Shown here: piece after piece, positions 31,388 through 40,900 of the stretch | Numbering within the stretch: position 1 is the stretch's first letter | Layout: each line of letters begins with the position of its first letter | Assembly (NCBI GenBank): GCA_032718475.1 | Contig: JAUCBJ010007818.1 | Span: forward strand, 1-57,893 | Length of the DNA: 57,893 bases | Direction: 5' to 3' | Source of the DNA: Nemertoderma westbladi | Lineage: Eukaryota; Xenacoelomorpha; Nemertodermatida; Nemertodermatidae | Program-made: the position numbers and the translations under genes | Notes under the pieces: generated by a model | What the model was told of the DNA's origin: nothing | Seen by the model: the letters and a program-made list of their open reading frames with translations, nothing else | Databases searched by the model: none

Positions 31388-32611
31388 ATGGCGACAACGC
31401 GCCGACCCAAAGAAACTATTCGCCAACCTACTGTTCCTCCTCGAAATTCTGCTCGACTTGCAACGCCAACAACTTCTCCTAGAGCGGCTGGTGGCGGCAT
31501 AGTCCACAAATCTGCGCAACCCGGTACACGTGCCGGCAGCGTAGCCGACCTAAGCACATATAATTGCGGACGATGTTCCTTCCTGGTACAGGATCAAGAC
31601 AACGGTATTACATGTGACGGTTGTAAGGTTTGGTTCCACGCCAAATGTGAGAACATTTCACTTCCGTCGTATAAACTTGTTTCCGAATTACTCGAAAAGT
31701 TTAACAGGTACAGCCAATTTAAATGGTTTTGCAGCAAGTGTGCAACCTTCGTTCAAGTGGTCACTGCGGCAGAGGAGGAGGCGACGAGCAATCGATCAAC
31801 TGTAAACGAGTTAAAACTCATTGTCGAAAATCAAACGAAACTCATTGAATCAGTAGTGGCGGAAATCGGTTCCGTTAAAGCACATCTCGGGGTAGTTTGC
31901 GACTCCGACTTGTCAGCGGAGGAGAGCGAGGAAGTCAGCGACGACGTGGGAGAATGGGAAACGCGACGAAACAAAAAGAAAAGCCGGAAGGCTCGAACCC
32001 GCGGATCTCGGAACTCGGCACGGAATAACATTGTGCTGTCACAAGTTGTGGAGTCCTCAGTTAAAGAAGCGTTATCTTCAGAGAAACTGAAAAGAGAGGT
32101 GATAATCTCTCGTTTGCCTGAATCAGCCAACCTGGCGGCCGACAGACAAGCGGTAAACGATGTCTGTGTGGCATCCAATGTAAACTCTTCTTCGATAAAC
32201 GAGTTTCAACGGCTGGGGCGACAAACCGATGATAAGGAGCGCATTGTGAAAGTTACTTTCACTTCGGAAAGCGAAGCGCGGAACTTTCGGTCGGGTTTCG
32301 AAGAAGCAAAGAGTTCTGGAACTGTACCGGAAATAATCAAAAACCTAAAAATCAGACCGAGTCAATCTAAGGAGCAACTGAAGCTGTTTAGAGAAAGGAA
32401 GAAAACGTTGCAACAACTAAACTTAGCGGCTGATCTCGACTCGGAGAGTTACAGCTTACGGCAAGACGGGTCTATTTGGCGGTATACCCCGGACGAGAAT
32501 GGGAAATGGAAACGCGATAGGAAGTGGAGATTGCCAACGCCCGCCGCTAAATCTCCAGCACAGGCGACAACCGAAGAAAACAACACTACTACCGACCAAG
32601 AGGAAAACTAG
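31388..32611 (+). CDS. ORF1 protein of the CR1/L2-like LINE, PHD finger and RNA-binding type
   Basis: A 407-residue protein from ATG 31388. A PHD-type zinc finger (Cys 60, 63, 76, 79, His 84, Cys 87, 115, 118; C4HC3 pattern) is followed by a heptad-like segment (about 125-170) that may form a coiled coil, an acidic stretch, a basic Arg/Lys stretch (about 195-215) and a C-terminal half resembling the RNA-binding part of LINE ORF1 proteins (IISRLPES, EFQRLGR, ERIVKVTF). PHD-finger ORF1 proteins are known from CR1/L2-group LINEs; they are thought to bind the element RNA. The stop TAG overlaps the ORF2 frame. Confidence 0.9.
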   Translation: MATTRRPKETIRQPTVPPRNSARLATPTTSPRAAGGGIVHKSAQPGTRAGSVADLSTYNCGRCSFLVQDQDNGITCDGCKVWFHAKCENISLPSYKLVSELLEKFNRYSQFKWFCSKCATFVQVVTAAEEEATSNRSTVNELKLIVENQTKLIESVVAEIGSVKAHLGVVCDSDLSAEESEEVSDDVGEWETRRNKKKSRKARTRGSRNSARNNIVLSQVVESSVKEALSSEKLKREVIISRLPESANLAADRQAVNDVCVASNVNSSSINEFQRLGRQTDDKERIVKVTFTSESEARNFRSGFEEAKSSGTVPEIIKNLKIRPSQSKEQLKLFRERKKTLQQLNLAADLDSESYSLRQDGSIWRYTPDENGKWKRDRKWRLPTPAAKSPAQATTEENNTTTDQEEN

Positions 32612-35439
32612 AGAGGGGAGGAGGCAATACAGATCCGCGCCTGAAATGTTGTCTACTGAACTCTAGATCGCTGAAAAACAAGATACATGATCTCGAACAT
32701 TTGATCGTTTCCTCTAATTACGACGTCCTCGCTATCACCGAGACTTGGTTGGACGGATCGGTCACTGATTCAATGGTGGGTTTCAAACAGCATCAGGTTT
32801 TTCGAAAAGATCGCCCCTCTCTTGGCGGCGGGGTGGCAATACTGGTGCGCAACAACATTCGTTGTGTGAATGTTCCTCTCCCTAACAACCTGGATGGACT
32901 CGAGGTGGTCGCTGTCGATTTTCTCGGGTCGACTCCTTTCCGTATGGTTTGCGCCTACAGAACCCCAGATTCTGAAACCGGAGAAGAGAGAGCGGAGAAG
33001 TTGGAACTGGACTGCAAACTGAGGCAATGTATCTCATCGCTGTGCGACGTCACCCAACCTTGTCTCGTGGTAGGTGATTTCAATCTGCCTGATTTTAACT
33101 GGAAGGATTTTAATTACCCATCAAGCCACAACTACGAACAGTTTTCTTTATTTATTTTAGAAAATGGTTTTGATCAACTGGTTACAAGACCCACTCGTGA
33201 GGATAATATTTTAGATATAATTTTAGTTTCTGACGAATCAATTGTGTCTGATGTTGAAGTAGGGCATACTTTTTCAACCAGTGACCACTCAATAGTAAAC
33301 TTTTATACTTTAGGACCAGACATTTTAATTCCAGTTAACAATTTGGGTTTTTACGATTTTAAAAATGCTGATTTTGTAGGATTTTCCCATTACATTTCGA
33401 ACATTAATTGGCACCTCAATTTTGACTCGTGCAGTACGATTGATGAATTTTGGAACGTTTTTTCAACAGTACTTAAAGACGGTGTTGATAAATTTGTACC
33501 ATACAAACTACTAAACACTAAGAAAAAGGTGTACCCACATCACATTCGCGCACTACAACGAAAGAAAAAGTTACTTTGGCGCCGGCGCCACACGGAGATC
33601 GGTAAATCAGATTACAACCGTTGTTGTAAGGAACTGTCGGAGGCAATTCTCCGATCTGAATGTTTACGAGAATATAAAATTCTAAACAGTGGAAAGGCGA
33701 ATGTTTTGTTTAATTACGTAAACTTAAAGTGCAAATCTAGACAGGGAATTTCACCTCTTTCATTTAATGGTGCCACAATTGTAGATGATGCCGTCAAGGC
33801 TGATATTTTCGCTAAGGTTCTGTCAGACAATTTTAATATTGATAATAACGATTGCCCTACATTTACGCGGAGGGTCCCGCAATCTGTATATATTTCTAAA
33901 GTCGATTTTTCAGTTGATCGTGTTTTCTCAATTATTCGTAAATTAGGTTCTAAAACAAGTCGTACGCCTGACGGTTTTCCGTGCATTTTATTCAGTAATT
34001 TAGCGTCAGTTTTATCTTTACCGTTATCTGTTATTTTTAATATTTCTTTTAAATCACATGCCCTTCCTTCAATTTGGTCTACAGCTATTATTGTCCCGTT
34101 GTACAAAAAAGGAAACTCGAGTGACCCATATAACTACAGACCCGTTTCATTGACTTGTATTGCGTGTAAAATTATGGAGCAGTGTATTAAACAAGATTTG
34201 TGTGATTACTTATTTACTAACAAATTAATTAATAAGGCCCAACATGGCTTCTTAAAAAATAAGTCTACATGTACCCAGCTATTAGAATGTACAAAGGATT
34301 GGATTAAATTATTAGATAGAAAGTGCACTGTTGATGTAATCTACATAGACTTTGCGAAAGCCTTTGATTCTGTTGTGCACCAAAAACTTTTGTGTAAACT
34401 TTCTTCTTACGGTATAGTAGGTGACTTATTTTATTGGTTAAAGGCTTTTCTCGCATATAGATCACAACGTATTTTAGTTGGTAGTAGTTTCTCGGATTAT
34501 AGTCCAGTTACGTCGGGCACCATACAAGGTAGCGTACTAGGTCCAATTTTATTTGTGCTTTTTATTAACGATTTACCGGATATATTTAATTTAGGGTTAT
34601 CGTGTAAACTATTTGCTGACGACGTCAAAATATATGCGCCATCCAGCGACCACTTACTGATATCACAGTCCCTGTACAAAATCACAGAATGGTCTAATAA
34701 ATGGCAGTTGAATATCGCTCCACACAAATGTATAGTGCTCTATTTAGGTTACAATAACCCTCAACAGCAATATTTTCTAGATAGTAAACTTGTTAAAGCA
34801 GAGGATGATTGTAAGGATCTCGGAGTTACGATTTCTTCTGATTTTAAATTTAATAAACATTGCCATGAGCGTGCTCTGAAATCAACTAAAGTAATCAATA
34901 TGATTTTTAGATGTTTTCGTACTCGTAATGTGGCAGCCCTAATTTGTGCTTATAAATCTTATGTGCGTCCCTTATTGGAATATTGTACAGTAATTTGGTC
35001 TCCTTTTACCAAAGGACATATAGATCTGATCGAACACGTACAGAGATATTTTACGCGCAGATTATTTTTTAGATGTAAATTAACCATGGTGCCTTATTTA
35101 GATAGACTTGAGTACTTAAACTTACAACCACTCGAAGTTAGACGTCATGTGTTTGATTTAAAACAGGTTTACTCTATAATCACCGGTGCAGTGCAAATGA
35201 ATTTTGATGATTTTTTTAGCTTTGCTACACGAAGGGGTCTTAGAGGTCACCAATATAAATTGCAACACAATTTTTGCCGCCTACAAATTTGTCAGAAATA
35301 TTTTTGTAATAGGATAGTTAGTATGTGGAACGACCTACCTTCTAATGCTGCATCAGCCCCAAACATTAATATTTTTAGTAATATTTTAGCACGGGATGTA
35401 GACCTTTTAAAATACTGCAGTTTTAACAGATTTTTATAA
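32551..35439 (+). CDS. ORF2 protein of the CR1/L2-like LINE: endonuclease and reverse transcriptase
   Basis: The frame is open for 962 codons from 32551 and overlaps the end of ORF1 by about 60 bases in the -1 frame. Counting from 32551: endonuclease with LLNSRS (Asn 37), ITETWL (Glu 64), GDFN (Asp 176) and SDH (244-246); reverse transcriptase with YNYRPVSLTC, motif A Asp 600, GTIQGSVLGP and FADD (688-691). All catalytic residues are present. No ATG lies in frame before the conserved endonuclease start; the first in-frame ATG (about 32773) comes after Glu 64. Translation must therefore start at a non-AUG codon, or by frameshift or reinitiation from ORF1. It performs target nicking and target-primed reverse transcription. 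Confidence 0.93.
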   Translation: MSSTGDNRRKQHYYRPRGKLERGGGNTDPRLKCCLLNSRSLKNKIHDLEHLIVSSNYDVLAITETWLDGSVTDSMVGFKQHQVFRKDRPSLGGGVAILVRNNIRCVNVPLPNNLDGLEVVAVDFLGSTPFRMVCAYRTPDSETGEERAEKLELDCKLRQCISSLCDVTQPCLVVGDFNLPDFNWKDFNYPSSHNYEQFSLFILENGFDQLVTRPTREDNILDIILVSDESIVSDVEVGHTFSTSDHSIVNFYTLGPDILIPVNNLGFYDFKNADFVGFSHYISNINWHLNFDSCSTIDEFWNVFSTVLKDGVDKFVPYKLLNTKKKVYPHHIRALQRKKKLLWRRRHTEIGKSDYNRCCKELSEAILRSECLREYKILNSGKANVLFNYVNLKCKSRQGISPLSFNGATIVDDAVKADIFAKVLSDNFNIDNNDCPTFTRRVPQSVYISKVDFSVDRVFSIIRKLGSKTSRTPDGFPCILFSNLASVLSLPLSVIFNISFKSHALPSIWSTAIIVPLYKKGNSSDPYNYRPVSLTCIACKIMEQCIKQDLCDYLFTNKLINKAQHGFLKNKSTCTQLLECTKDWIKLLDRKCTVDVIYIDFAKAFDSVVHQKLLCKLSSYGIVGDLFYWLKAFLAYRSQRILVGSSFSDYSPVTSGTIQGSVLGPILFVLFINDLPDIFNLGLSCKLFADDVKIYAPSSDHLLISQSLYKITEWSNKWQLNIAPHKCIVLYLGYNNPQQQYFLDSKLVKAEDDCKDLGVTISSDFKFNKHCHERALKSTKVINMIFRCFRTRNVAALICAYKSYVRPLLEYCTVIWSPFTKGHIDLIEHVQRYFTRRLFFRCKLTMVPYLDRLEYLNLQPLEVRRHVFDLKQVYSIITGAVQMNFDDFFSFATRRGLRGHQYKLQHNFCRLQICQKYFCNRIVSMWNDLPSNAASAPNINIFSNILARDVDLLKYCSFNRFL

Positions 35440-35819
35440 TAATTGGATTATTTTTGGCATAACTCATGTTATTATATAATACTATTTATTGTTAATATAC
35501 CAATTTCAGTACGGGCAGTAGAAAAATATCTTTAACAATATTTTTTAGAAAAATATTTTTATCAGGGAAACGTTGAATTATTTAATACTTTTTAGTTACT
35601 TTTACATATGTACTTATAACGATTAGTATACAAATTAATTAACTTAAATAATGGAATGGCTAACCGTAAGTGCACGGGCCTGGTTAGTCTCCTCCCCCAC
35701 TACTTACTGTATATATTTTTATCTAATGATCTATTTTTTATTTGAAATAAATTTCATATGTGCAATTTTTGACTATGGGTGTAATAATAATATATAATAA
35801 TAATAATAATAATAATAAA
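35440..35819 (+). other. 3' UTR and TAA-repeat tail of the LINE
   Basis: AT-rich 3' UTR with an AATAAA at about 35747-35752 and a terminal TAA-repeat tract from about 35777, typical of a LINE tail at the insertion joint. Confidence 0.8.
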
Positions 35820-35874
35820 ATTGGTGCCGGCACTTCCTGTGCCTGACATAGTATACCGTTACAGTGTTACTGAC

Positions 35875-35986
35875 TCACAACACAGTATTATATATATACA
35901 TACCGGTAGCATGTCTGCATGTCATATATTAATAACCACCACCAGATAACGGGGGAGGGGGGCATATTCTCAATGGGAATACATCA
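35875..35986 (-). repeat. 5' LTR of the Gypsy element, outer part with TATA box
   Basis: Identical to 25727-25838. It carries the LTR start and the TATA-like run (about 35886-35900), now 4.66 kb away from the rest of the LTR. The LINE is inserted about 12 bases downstream of the TATA run in Gypsy orientation. Confidence 0.9.
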
Positions 35987-36347
35987 ATAACGATAGAAGA
36001 TACTGTAACGGTAGAAGATACTGTAACGGTAGAAGATACTGTAGCGGTAGAAGATACTGTAATGGTAGAAGATACTGTAACGGTAGAAGATACTGTAACG
36101 GTAGAAGATACTGTAACGGTAGAAGATACTGTAATGGTAGAAGATACTGTAACGGTAGAAAATACTGTAACGGTAGAAGATACTGTAACGGTAGAAGATA
36201 CTGTAACGGTAGAAGATACTGTAACGGTAGAAGATACTGTAACGGTAGAAGATACTGCAACGGTAGAAGATACTGTAACGGTAGAAGATACTGTAACGGT
36301 AGAAGATACTGTAACGGTAGAAGATACTGTAACGGTTGATACTGTAA
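35987..36347 (+). repeat. 18-bp minisatellite, third block
   Basis: About 20 units of the same 18-bp repeat, resuming right after the outer end of the Gypsy 5' LTR with ATAACGATAG in place of GTAACGGTAG. It ends about 26 bases before the splice donor of the minus-strand exon at 36374. Confidence 0.95.
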
Positions 36348-36373
36348 CTTTACTTTTACCTGTCTGTACTTAC

Positions 36374-36485
36374 TTTCTCATTCTTTCCGATTTTCCACCC
36401 AGCCCCAAACCCCCAAGGTCAGCTTCCTGTGTTTTTCTGTCCTCGTCCGCCATATAACTAAAGAAATCCAAAACTGCATTCCGCT
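36374..36485 (-). CDS. host gene exon C (unknown product)
   Basis: A minus-strand internal exon of 112 nt. It is preceded by a pyrimidine-rich stretch ending CATTTACTTTTAG and followed by the consensus donor GTAAGTACAG. The exon contributes (E)RNAVLDFFSYMADEDRK and a Gly-rich tail ending SERMR. It enters with two bases completing a codon and leaves with two bases of the next one. The entry phase fits the donor of exon B (a G that completes a GAG codon). No exon further left could be recognised; the following intron would contain the 18-bp arrays and the Gypsy/LINE nest. The protein family is not recognised. Confidence 0.55.
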
Positions 36486-36528
36486 CTAAAAGTAAATGAA
36501 AGTGTGAGTAAAATTGATAGCCTGCAGT

Positions 36529-36722
36529 ATCCAAAAGTCGGGTGGAAGACCTTCGGATACGTAATGGAAAGGCATGGTCAGCGTTAAATAGTCTATCCAG
36601 GATTTGGAAGTCCCATAGAATAAAACGGAACCCCAACGTTCTATTATTTAGAGCAACAGTAGTTCCAGTACTCTTCTATGGGTGTCCATGGTGGACTATA
36701 ACTGCAGAGGATACCTGGGATA
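36529..36722 (+). mobile_element. internal fragment of the RTE-like LINE
   Basis: A diverged plus-strand piece matching about 22735-22922 of the better copy, with no 3' terminus or TAG tail. It lies in the intron between exons B and C. Confidence 0.75.
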
Positions 36723-36724
36723 TC

Positions 36725-37208
36725 TGGGTATATACTGTATATATACCAATTAAGGGAAAGGAGAAGGTTACAGAGGCAGGATTTTCTAATCAAAACAATA
36801 AACGGCCACTTTTCCAATTGAGGGGAATGAGCAGGTTACAGATCGGGCTTTTCTAACCAAAACAATAAACGATCACTTTACCAATTGAGGGAAACCATAT
36901 GGTCAGACAGTCAGTAGTCACATGGTCAGACAGTTAGTAGTCACTCTAACCAAAAAAACAGGCAGTCAAGCAATAGGTAACGTTACGCAGCGGTAAAAAA
37001 TTCCACTTTTTATAATCCTTTGCAAAATCTTCCCTTTACAGTTTACATAATATATCAATTTTAAAATAAAATAAGTTATACGTCTATTTATTTATGACAA
37101 CTATGGTCAACTAGGTTCATTTAATTGGAGCATTGTCCAATTAGAAAATTATCCAATAGGAACACGGTCCATCCAGCCACCCATGAATGGGTAAAACAAT
37201 ATGATTAC
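36725..37208. repeat. short tandem duplications in non-coding DNA
   Basis: A unit of about 65 bases (TTCTAAYCAAAACAATAAAC ... CCAATTGAGGG) occurs twice with a partial third between about 36740 and 36893. A unit of about 24 bases (CATGGTCAGACAGTCAGTAG) occurs twice at about 36897-36945. The remainder is AT-rich. ATTGGAGCATTGT at about 37125-37137 equals 13 bases of the 46-bp satellite unit. Confidence 0.6.
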
Positions 37209-37409
37209 CTTTTTGGCCGACATTATCAATCCATCTCTCGACGTATCTGCTCGCTTCTGGTTTTAGAGTGCGCTCAAGCGTATGTCTCAGGTATTGCCGG
37301 TCTACATCTTTGAACATAGCAGAGACAACATTTTGGTGTTCAGGGTCCGCGGCCCCCAGCCATTGTCTGGCTGTCCCTAGATGATTCCGATCCACTATGT
37401 GACCCAAAG
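37209..37409 (-). CDS. host gene exon B (unknown product)
   Basis: A minus-strand internal exon of 201 nt between the acceptor TTGTAGGAAG and the donor GTAATC. It encodes LGHIVDRNHLGTARQWLG, then DRQYLRHTLERTLKPEAS and YVERWIDNVGQK, a mixed, probably helical segment with no low complexity. The exon start is placed at the second of two AGs four bases apart, because only that choice joins exon A in phase (a Ser codon); the first AG would give a stop. The exit phase joins exon C. It is unknown to me by family, but base composition and splice sites differ clearly from the repeats around it. Confidence 0.55.
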
Positions 37410-37957
37410 CTTCCTACAATAATAAAAAAAAGTTATAGAAAATGTTTAAATAATTAATTTTAATTAATTTATTTCTATCGCGCATATGTGATTCCCACTT
37501 ACACCCTCAAAATGTTTTTATTTTATTTACTCCACATACAGGACTTCCCATTATTTTAAATAACCTATTATTCTAAATTTAATATTTACTAGCTGGTTGT
37601 AATACCATTCGGATATTTTAACAATTCATTTATTATTTTAATAATTTACACGCTGCGCTCACTTTAATGCTGTGCTTTCTAAAGGGGCTTCCATGGAAAC
37701 GAGGTTTATCCTCATGGCGCTATCCCTAACATTGTATGAAACGAGGTTTATCCCCATGGCGCTATCCCTAACATTGTATGTCTACAAGATAATCTATATT
37801 TTATTTGTAAACTATGTACTATTTTTTATTAAAGGCGTACTTAATTATAGTCGATTCCATCTTATGCCGGTCATTAGTGTATTATGTTATGTTTTATGTG
37901 TTTTATATTTTATATGGCTTATATGTTAACTGGATGTTAACTGGATGTTAACTGTTA
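37410..37957. other. AT-rich intronic stretch with two small tandem repeats
   Basis: No gene. A 42-base unit starting GAAACGAGGTTTATCC is duplicated at about 37696-37779, and an 11-base unit (ATGTTAACTGG) is repeated about three times at about 37923-37955, right at the edge of the 46-bp array. Confidence 0.6.
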
Positions 37958-40900
37958 ACAGGATTAACTCTCCGTCCTTATTGGAGCATTGTAGTAGATA
38001 CTTACAGGATTAACTCTCTATACTTATTGGAGCATTGTAGTAGATACTTACAGGATTAACTCTCCGTCCTTATTGGAGCATTGTAGTAGATATTTACAGG
38101 ATTAACTCTCCCTCCATATTGGAGCATTGTAGTAGATACTTACAGGATTAACTCTCCCTCCTTATTGGAGCATTGTAGTAGATACTTACAGGATTAACTC
38201 TCCCTCCATATTGGAGCATTGTAGTAGATACTTACAGGATTAACTCTCTCTCCATATTGGAGCATTGTAGTAGATACTTACAGGATTAACTCTCCGTACT
38301 TATTCGAGCATTTTAGTAGATACTTACAGGATTAACTCCCCGTCCTTATTGGAGCATTGTAGTAGATACTTACAGGATTAACTCTCCCTCCATATTGGAG
38401 CATTGTAGTAGATACTTACAGGATTAACTCTCCGTCCTTATTGGAGCATTGTAGTAGATACTTACAGGATTAACTCTCCCTCCTTATTGGAGCATTGTAG
38501 TAGATACTTACAGGATTAACTCTCCCTCCTTATTGGAGCATTGTAGTAGATACTTACATGATTATCTCTCCGTCCTTATTGGAGAATTGTAGTAGATACT
38601 TACAGGATTAACTCTCCGTACTTATTGGAGCATTGTAGTAGATACTTACACGATTAACTCTCCGTACTTATTGGAGCATTGTAGTAGATACTTACAGGAT
38701 TAACTCTCCGTCCTTATTGGTGCATTGTAGTAGATACTTACATGATTATCTCTCCGTCCTTATTGGAGAATTGTAGTAGATACTTACAGGATTAACTCTC
38801 CGTACTTATTGGAGCATTGTAGTAGATACTTACACGATTAACTCTCCGTACTTATTGGAGCATTGTAGTAGATACTTACAGGATTAACTCTCTCTCCTTA
38901 TTGGAGCATTGTAGTAGATACTTACAGGATTAACTCTCCCTCCTTATTGGAGCATTGTAGTAGATACTTACAGGATTAACTCTCCCTACTTATTGGAGCA
39001 TTGTAGTAGATACTTACAGGATTAACTCTCTCTCTCCTTATTGGAGCATTGTAGTAGATACTTACAGGATTAACTCTCCCTCCTTATTGGAGCATTGTAG
39101 TAGATACTTACATGATTATCTCTCCGTCCTTATTGGAGCATTGTAGTAGATACTTACAGGATTAACTCTCCGTACTTATTGGAGCATTGTAGTAGATACT
39201 TACAGGATTAACTCTCTCTCTCCTTATTGGAGCATTGTAGTAGATACTTACAGGATTAACTCTCCCTCCTTATTGGAGCATTTTAGTAGATACTTACATG
39301 ATTATCTCTCCGTCCTTATTGGATCATTGTAGTAGATACTTACACGATTAACTCTCCGTCCTTATTGGAGCATTGTAGTAGATACTTACAGGATTAAATC
39401 TCCGTCCTTATTGGAGCATTGTAGTAGATACTTACAGGATTAACTCTCTCTCTCCTTATTGGAGCATTGTAGTAGATACTTACAGGATTAACTCTCTCTC
39501 TCCTTATTGGAGCATTGTAGTAGATACTTACAGGATTAACTCTCCCTCCTTATTGGAGCATTGTAGTAGATACTTACAGGATTAACTCTCCCTTCTTATT
39601 GGAGCATTGTAGTAGATACTTACAGGATTAACTCTCTCTCTCCTTATTGGAGCATTGTAGTAGATACTTACAGGATTAAATCTCCGTCCTTATTGGAGCA
39701 TTATAGTAGATACTTACAGGATTAACTCTCCGTACTTATTGGAGCATTGTAGTAGATACTTACAGGATTAACTCTCCCTCCTTATTGGAGCATTGTAGTA
39801 GATACTTACAGGATTAAATCTCCGTCCTTATTGGAGCATTGTAGTAGATACTTACAGGATTAACTCTCCGTACTTATTGGAGCATTGTAGTAGATACTTA
39901 CAGGATTAAATCTCCGTCCTTATTGGAGCATTATAGTAGATACTTACAGGATTAACTCTCCGTACTTATTGGAGCATTGTAGTAGATACTTACAGGATTA
40001 ACTCTCCGTCCTTATTGGAGCATTATAGTAGATACTTACAGGATTAACTCTCCGTCCTTATTGGAGCATTGTAGTAGATACTTACAGGATTAACTCTCCC
40101 TCCTTATTGGAGCATTGTAGTAGATACTTACAGGATTAACTCTCCGTCCTTATTGGAGCATTGTAGTAGATACTTACAGGATTAACTCTCCCTCCTTATT
40201 GGAGCATTGTAGTAGATACTTACAGGATTAACTCTCCCTCCTTATTGGAGCATTGTAGTAGATACTTACAGGATTAACTCTCCGTACTTATTGGAGCATT
40301 GTAGTAGATACTTACAGGATTAACTCTCCCTCCTTATTGGAGCATTGTAGTAGATACTTACAGGATTAACTCTCCCTCCTTATTGGAGCATTGTAGTAGA
40401 TACTTACAGGATTAACTCTCCGTACTTATTCGAGTATTTTAGTAGATACTTACAGGATTAACTCTCCGTCCTTATTGGAGCATTGTAGTAGATACTTACA
40501 GGATTAACTCTCCGTCCTTATTGGAGCATTGTAGTAGATACTTACAGGATTAACTCTCCGTCCTTATTGGAGCATTATAGTAGATACTTACAGGATTAAC
40601 TCTCCGTCCTTATTGGAGCATTGTAGTAGATACTTACAGGATTAACTCTCCCTCCATATTGGAGTATTGTAGTAGATACTTACATGATTATCTCTCCGTC
40701 CTTATTGGAGCATTGTAGTAGATACTTACAGGATTAACTCTCCCTCCTTATTGGAGCATTGTAGTAGATACTTACAGGATTAACTCTCCGTACTTATTGG
40801 AGCATTGTAGTAGATACTTACAGGATTAACTCTCTCTCTCCTTATTGGAGCATTGTAGTAGATACTTACAGGATTAACTCTCCCTCCTTATTGGAGCATT

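Larger units (their letters stand above)
31161..35819 (+). mobile_element. full-length CR1/L2-like LINE with two intact ORFs
   Basis: A 4,659-bp plus-strand non-LTR element inserted in the Gypsy 5' LTR. It has a 227-bp 5' UTR, ORF1 (31388-32611) with a PHD finger, ORF2 (32551-35439) with endonuclease and reverse transcriptase, a 3' UTR of about 340 bp and a TAA-repeat tail (about 35777-35819). The flanking 55-bp direct repeats (31106-31160 and 35820-35874) read identical. Intact frames and perfect duplications suggest a very recent insertion. It is younger than the Gypsy copy it interrupts. Confidence 0.93.
25571..35986 (-). mobile_element. complete Gypsy-type LTR retrotransposon (split by a LINE)
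   Basis: Two 268-bp LTRs flank an internal region of 5,166 bp (25839-31004) with one gag-pol frame on the minus strand. The left LTR is 25571-25838; the right (5') LTR is 31005-31160 plus 35875-35986, interrupted by the LINE at 31161-35819. Read base by base, the LTRs show no difference, which points to a recent insertion. A purine tract abuts the 3' LTR and a TGG-starting primer-binding site abuts the 5' LTR. The outer flanks GTAAC (25566-25570) and ATAAC (35987-35991) fit a 5-bp target duplication with one change, inside the 18-bp array. Confidence 0.92.
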
